This document shows positions 5,971 to 9,663 of a stretch of 9,663 nt of DNA, piece by piece (positions within the stretch are counted from its first letter, which is position 1; every line of letters starts with the position of its first letter). Source of the stretch: Acetobacteraceae bacterium. GTDB taxonomy: Bacteria > Pseudomonadota > Alphaproteobacteria > Acetobacterales > Acetobacteraceae. Where the stretch lies: the NCBI GenBank assembly GCA_947478535.1, contig CANJXD010000190.1:1-9663 (forward strand), in the 5' to 3' direction. The translations under genes and the position numbers were made by a program. The notes beneath the pieces are model-generated. The model worked only from the letters and a program-made list of their open reading frames with translations, made no database searches and was not told where the DNA came from.

Positions 5971-8309
5971 CGGAGTTTCGCTCCTTCGGCCGCCCGCTGA
6001 CGCGCAACGAGGACCCGCGCCTCCTGCGAGGCGAAGCGCTGTTCGTCGATGATGTGGAACTGTCGGGTCTGCTGCATGTGGCCTTCCTGCGCAGCCCGCA
6101 CGCCCATGCGCGCCTGCTCTCCGTGGATCTCGCCGCGGCGCGGGCGCGGCCGGGGGTGATCGCGGCCTATGCGGCGGAGGATCTCCGGGATTACTGGAAG
6201 CCGGGGCCGTTGCTGGTACCGCCACCACCGGTCCCAGGAATGATCTTTCGTCAGTGCTGCCAGGTGCCGCTGGTGAAGGACAAGGCGCGGCATGTCGGCG
6301 AACCCGTCGCGATGGTGGTGGCAGAAAGCCGCTACATCGCCGAGGACGCGCTGGCCGATATCACGGTGGAGTGGGAGACGCTCGACGCCATCGGTGACCT
6401 CGAAGCCGCGCTGCGCCCGGATGCGACGCGGGTGCATGAGCATCTCACGGACAATGTCGCAGCGCGGGTGCATCAGCATCGCGGGGATTACGCAGCGGCG
6501 GTGAAGGCCGCGCACACCATCATCGCGCGACGCTTCACCTATGATCGCGGCGCGTCGATCCCGATGGAGACCCGCGGCATCGTCGCGCAATGGGACCCGC
6601 GCGCGGATCGGCTGACGGTGTGGGACACGACGCAGGCGCCCGTCGTCATCCGCAACGGCCTGGCCGCGATGCTCGGGCTGAGCGAGCGCCAGGTGCGCGT
6701 CGTGGCGCCGAATATCGGCGGCGGCTTCGGGCCGAAGATGATGATGTTCTATCCTGAGGAAGTCCTCATCCCCTGGGCCGCCATGCGCCTCGGCCGTCCT
6801 GTGAAGTGGATCGAGGATCGGCTGGAGCATTTCTTCGCCACGACGCATGAGCGCAGCCAGATCCATGACGCGGAGATCGCGCTGGATGCGGAAGGGCGCA
6901 TCCTCGGCGTGAAGGACGTGTTCCTGCACGATACCGGCGCCTATGACCCCTATGGGCTGACGCTGCCGCTGAACAGCCAGTGCACGCTGCTCGGCTGCTA
7001 TGTCGTGCCGGCCTATGACAGCGTGTTCACGGCGGTCTTCACCAATCGCACGCTGGTCACGCCCTATCGCGGCGCGGGGCGGCAGCACGGCGTCTTCGTG
7101 ATGGAGAGACTGCTCGATATCGCGGCGCGGGAACTCGGGCTGGACCGCAACGAGATCAGGCGGCGCAACTTCATCGCGCCCGATGCCTTCCCCTACGACC
7201 AGGGCGTGATCTACCAGGATTTTTCCCGCCTCTCCTACGATAGCGGCAACTACGCGCCGATCCTGGAGAAGGCGCTGGACGCCATCGGCTATGACCACTT
7301 CCTGCGGGAGACGCAGCCGAAGGCGCGGGCCGAGGGCCGCGCGATCGGCATCGGTGTCGTCTGCTATGTCGAGGGCACGGGCATCGGGCCGTATGAAGGC
7401 GCGCGGGTGCAGGTGCAGAGCTCGGGCAAGGTCAGCGTGGCGACCGGCATCGGCAGCCAGGGGCAGGGCCACGCCACGGCCTTCGCGCAGGTGGTGGCGG
7501 AACAACTCGGCGTCGATATCCGCGATGTCGAGGTGACGACGGGCGATACCGACCAGTTCCAATGGGGTGTCGGCACCTTCGCGAGCCGCGGCGCCGTCGT
7601 CGCCGGCAGCGCCTCCCACGAGGCGGCGAAGGTGGTGCGAGGAAAAATCCTGAAGACCGCCGCGCGGCATTTCGAATGCGCGGAGGAGGATCTCGTCCTC
7701 GCCGATGGGAAGGTGCATGTCGTGGGCGTGGAAGGCCATGCCATCACGCTCGGCGCGCTGGCGGGCCTGGCGAACCCGATGCGCGGCGCCGTCACGCCCG
7801 GGACGGAACCGGGGCTGGAGGCGACGTCCTATTTCGGCCCGGCCAGTGGCGCCACGGCGAGCGGCGCGCATGCGATGATCATCGAAGTGGATGCGCTGAC
7901 GATGCGTCCGACGATCCTGGATTATGTCGTGGTCCATGATTGCGGCACGGTGATCAATCCGCTGATCCTCGCCGGGCAGATCCAGGGCGGCGTGGCGCAG
8001 GGCATCGGCAATGCCTTCTTCGAGAAACTGGCCTGGGACGATCAGGGGCAGCTGATGAATGCGAGCCTGGCAGATTACCTGCTGCCGACGGCGCTCGATG
8101 TGCCACGCATCCGCATGGACCACACCGTCACCCCCTCCCCGCTCAATCCGCTCGGCGTGAAGGGCGCGGGGGAGGCGGGGGCAATCCCGGTTGGCGCGTT
8201 GTTCGCGCAGGCGCTGGAAGATGCGCTCGGCCTGCCGGCGAAGGGGATCGAGATTCTCGAAATGCCGCTCTCGCCCTGCCGGCTGTGGGAGATTTCGCAC
8301 GGTGAGTGA
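5967..8309 (+). CDS. Xanthine dehydrogenase-family molybdopterin-binding catalytic subunit (large)
   Basis: This 780-residue catalytic subunit of the xanthine oxidase superfamily hydroxylates a carbon, using water as the oxygen source, on an N-heterocycle, aldehyde or similar substrate. The order is an N-terminal a/b-hammerhead domain (about 20-130), then two molybdopterin-binding domains to the C-terminus. Motifs: NIGGGFGPK at 249-257, PYRGAGR at 366-372, GSQGQGH at 496-502, and GVKGAGEAG from 730 with the catalytic base Glu736. The YRGAGR loop is the form II type, and the AYxCSFR loop of true CO dehydrogenase is absent, so this is not a form I CO dehydrogenase. After GAGR the sequence reads QHG where many relatives have PEA. 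ATG 5967 overlaps the previous stop (ATGA) and has GGAG 8 nt upstream; a longer frame to 5775 merely overlies the FeS gene. Substrate unknown; a purine or other N-heterocycle is plausible. Confidence 0.93.
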   Translation: MTEFRSFGRPLTRNEDPRLLRGEALFVDDVELSGLLHVAFLRSPHAHARLLSVDLAAARARPGVIAAYAAEDLRDYWKPGPLLVPPPPVPGMIFRQCCQVPLVKDKARHVGEPVAMVVAESRYIAEDALADITVEWETLDAIGDLEAALRPDATRVHEHLTDNVAARVHQHRGDYAAAVKAAHTIIARRFTYDRGASIPMETRGIVAQWDPRADRLTVWDTTQAPVVIRNGLAAMLGLSERQVRVVAPNIGGGFGPKMMMFYPEEVLIPWAAMRLGRPVKWIEDRLEHFFATTHERSQIHDAEIALDAEGRILGVKDVFLHDTGAYDPYGLTLPLNSQCTLLGCYVVPAYDSVFTAVFTNRTLVTPYRGAGRQHGVFVMERLLDIAARELGLDRNEIRRRNFIAPDAFPYDQGVIYQDFSRLSYDSGNYAPILEKALDAIGYDHFLRETQPKARAEGRAIGIGVVCYVEGTGIGPYEGARVQVQSSGKVSVATGIGSQGQGHATAFAQVVAEQLGVDIRDVEVTTGDTDQFQWGVGTFASRGAVVAGSASHEAAKVVRGKILKTAARHFECAEEDLVLADGKVHVVGVEGHAITLGALAGLANPMRGAVTPGTEPGLEATSYFGPASGATASGAHAMIIEVDALTMRPTILDYVVVHDCGTVINPLILAGQIQGGVAQGIGNAFFEKLAWDDQGQLMNASLADYLLPTALDVPRIRMDHTVTPSPLNPLGVKGAGEAGAIPVGALFAQALEDALGLPAKGIEILEMPLSPCRLWEISHGE
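8287..8292 (+). promoter_or_regulatory. Ribosome binding site deciding the ABC ATPase start
   Basis: GGGAGA lies 9 nt before GTG 8302, inside the end of the molybdopterin subunit gene. It supports the GTG start, which makes an 8 bp overlap; the longer upstream frame overlies the preceding gene and is Arg-rich. Confidence 0.5.
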
Positions 8310-9081
8310 CGCCGTCATCAGCGCGCGGGACCTGTCGCTCACCTTCACGACGCGGGACGGGCCGGTGCACGCCTTGTCCGGCATCGACCTCGATATCGCG
8401 GAGGGCGAGTTCGTCTCCCTCATCGGTCCTTCCGGCTGCGGTAAGACGACGCTGCTACGCGCCATCGCGGACCTCGAGCAGCCCACGGGCGGCACGCTGC
8501 GGGTGAATGGTGCGACACCGGGCGAGGCACGGCTGCGGCGGGATTACGGCTACGTCTTCCAGGCGCCGGCGCTGTATCCCTGGCGGACCATCGAGGGCAA
8601 TGTGATGCTGCCCCTGCAGATCATGGGCGTGCCGAAGGCAGAACGCCGGGAGCGCGCGCGAAAGCAACTCGCGATGGTCGATCTCGCGGGCTTCGAGCGG
8701 CGTTTCCCCTGGCAATTGTCGGGCGGCATGCAGCAGCGCGCTTCCATCGCCCGCGCGCTGGCCTTCGAGCCGAAGCTGCTCCTGATGGATGAGCCCTTCG
8801 GCGCACTGGATGAAATCGTGCGCGATCATCTGAACGAGCAACTGCTGAAGCTCTGGGCGCGCACGCAAAAGACCGTGGTCTTCGTGACGCATTCGATCCC
8901 GGAGGCGGTGTTCCTCTCGACGCGTATCATCGTCATGTCGCCACGGCCGGGGCGGATCACGGATATCATCGACTGCGATTTCGGCGGCGACCGGCGGCTG
9001 GAAATCCGGGAGACGCCGGAGTTCCTGCGCATCGCCCAGCGCGTGCGGGAAGGGCTGCGCGCGGGGCATTCCTATGACTGA
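8302..9081 (+). CDS. ABC transporter ATP-binding protein, NitT/TauT (SsuB/TauB-like) family
   Basis: This 259-residue ATPase drives an importer of the nitrate/sulfonate/taurine class, whose members also move thiamine precursors, riboflavin and other small molecules. All nucleotide-binding motifs are present: Walker A GPSGCGKTT (42-50), Q-loop Gln87 in YVFQAPALYPWRT, signature LSGGMQQR (139-146), Walker B LLLMDEPFGALD (159-170), and switch His197 in VTHSIPEA. The SIPEAVFLSTRIIVMSPRPG segment is typical of the NitT/TauT group. It starts at GTG 8302, overlapping the large dehydrogenase subunit by 8 bp, and its own end overlaps the permease by 8 bp, so it is locked into the molybdenum hydroxylase operon. 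It is not of the molybdate ModC type in its partner gene context. The expected substrate-binding protein is not in the window and may lie downstream. Substrate not determinable. Confidence 0.93.
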   Translation: MSDAVISARDLSLTFTTRDGPVHALSGIDLDIAEGEFVSLIGPSGCGKTTLLRAIADLEQPTGGTLRVNGATPGEARLRRDYGYVFQAPALYPWRTIEGNVMLPLQIMGVPKAERRERARKQLAMVDLAGFERRFPWQLSGGMQQRASIARALAFEPKLLLMDEPFGALDEIVRDHLNEQLLKLWARTQKTVVFVTHSIPEAVFLSTRIIVMSPRPGRITDIIDCDFGGDRRLEIRETPEFLRIAQRVREGLRAGHSYD

Positions 9082-9663
9082 GCGCCTGCGGGACCAGATC
9101 CAGCCGGTGGCCGCCGTCTCCGCCATCATCGCCGTGCTGTGGTATGGCGCGGCCGTCGCGCTGAACTGGCAGGTGGTGGCGGATATGCAGGCGCGGGCGG
9201 GCAATGCGCCCGGCTTCGGGCAGATGGTGGAGCTGACCTGGTCCCATGCGCGGCCGCTGCTGCCGGCGCCGCACCAGATCCTGCTGGAAATGTGGAACAG
9301 CCTGACGGGGCCGCCCATCACCTCGCCCCGCAGCCTGGTGAATCATGCGGGCGTGACGCTGTCCGCCGCGCTGGCGGGGTTCGGGCTGGGATCGCTGCTG
9401 GGGGTGCTGCTGGCCACCGCGATCATCCATGTCCGCGCGCTGGAACGCAGCCTGATGCCGTGGATCGTCGCCTCCCAGGCCGTGCCGGTGCTGGCGCTGG
9501 CGCCGATCGTCATCGTGGCGCTCGGCGCACTGGGCATGACGGGGCTGCTGCCGAAGGCTTTCATCAGCGCCTACCTCTGCTTCTTCCCGGTGGCGATCGG
9601 CATGGTGAAAGGGCTGTCCGCGCCGGATGCACTCTCCCGCGACATGATGCGCACCTGGTCGGC
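9074..9663 (+). CDS. ABC transporter permease, NitT/TauT (SsuC-like) family, truncated by window edge
   Basis: An open frame runs from ATG 9074 to the right edge, giving 196 complete codons with no stop. Visible membrane segments are about 11-31 (AAVSAIIAVLWYGAAV), 92-118, 128-152 and 160-178. Between the first and second lies a roughly 60-residue stretch that includes LPAPHQILLEMW, the short motif that commonly precedes the core of NitT/TauT permeases. The segment NHAGVTLSAALAGFGLGSLLG matches the start of the binding-protein-dependent permease domain. The final visible residues, GLSAPDALSRDMMRTWSA, look like the beginning of the cytoplasmic EAA coupling loop that contacts the ATPase. The start overlaps the ATPase gene by 8 bp, with only a weak purine run upstream, so coupled translation is likely. 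It should form the membrane channel with the preceding ATPase. Confidence 0.88.
   Translation, partial: MTERLRDQIQPVAAVSAIIAVLWYGAAVALNWQVVADMQARAGNAPGFGQMVELTWSHARPLLPAPHQILLEMWNSLTGPPITSPRSLVNHAGVTLSAALAGFGLGSLLGVLLATAIIHVRALERSLMPWIVASQAVPVLALAPIVIVALGALGMTGLLPKAFISAYLCFFPVAIGMVKGLSAPDALSRDMMRTWS

Noticed and set aside
5967..8309. Large subunit as a true aerobic CO dehydrogenase (CoxL form I)
   Set aside because: The diagnostic AYxCSFR loop is missing and replaced by PYRGAGR, so a CO-oxidising role is not supported despite the Cox-like gene order.
5898..8495. An 865-codon open frame on the minus strand opposite the molybdopterin subunit
   Set aside because: It is antisense to a gene with clear catalytic motifs. 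Its translation is rich in Arg, His, Asp and Pro with no recognisable domain, which is the usual by-product of high-GC codon bias.

Overview
The window is a compact, very GC-rich bacterial stretch with third codon positions dominated by G and C. It has almost no intergenic DNA and many stop/start overlaps. The gene content suggests a metabolically versatile proteobacterium: a Bug-type tricarboxylate-transport binding protein, an AtuA/DUF4387 pair, a three-subunit molybdenum hydroxylase and a NitT/TauT-type ABC transporter. An alphaproteobacterium such as a Roseomonas-like Acetobacteraceae would fit, but that placement is inference from composition and gene families, not from a marker gene.

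Left block (1-3929, + strand): the 3' end of an unidentified gene overlaps the start of a D-2-hydroxyacid dehydrogenase of the CtBP-like branch (175-1200). A secreted Bug/TctC solute-binding protein follows (1258-2226), then an AtuA-family (DUF1446) protein (2239-3600), whose stop overlaps the start of a small DUF4387 protein (3600-3929). Gaps are 57 bp, 12 bp or negative, so this looks like one operon for uptake and breakdown of a small organic acid or acyl compound.

Middle (3907-4482, - strand): a nucleoside 2-deoxyribosyltransferase-family gene faces the left block and overlaps its last gene tail to tail by 23 bp. A 127 bp divergent spacer separates its start from the right block.

Right block (4610 to the window end, + strand): the FAD, [2Fe-2S] and molybdopterin subunits of a xanthine dehydrogenase-family enzyme, in that order, then the ATPase and the truncated permease of a NitT/TauT/SsuB-type ABC importer. 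Every junction in this block overlaps by 4 or 8 bp, so translation is probably coupled from the first dehydrogenase subunit into the permease. The simplest reading is that the importer brings in the substrate that the molybdenum enzyme hydroxylates. The purine/nucleoside-like neighbour hints at an N-heterocycle, but the substrate cannot be read from sequence alone.

No tRNA, rRNA, CRISPR array, insertion sequence or convincing terminator was seen, and no gene-free stretch exceeds 300 bp. Nothing here is clearly a wholly new system. The most interesting points are the uncharacterised AtuA/DUF4387 pair in its catabolic setting and the tightly coupled molybdenum hydroxylase plus importer of unknown substrate.
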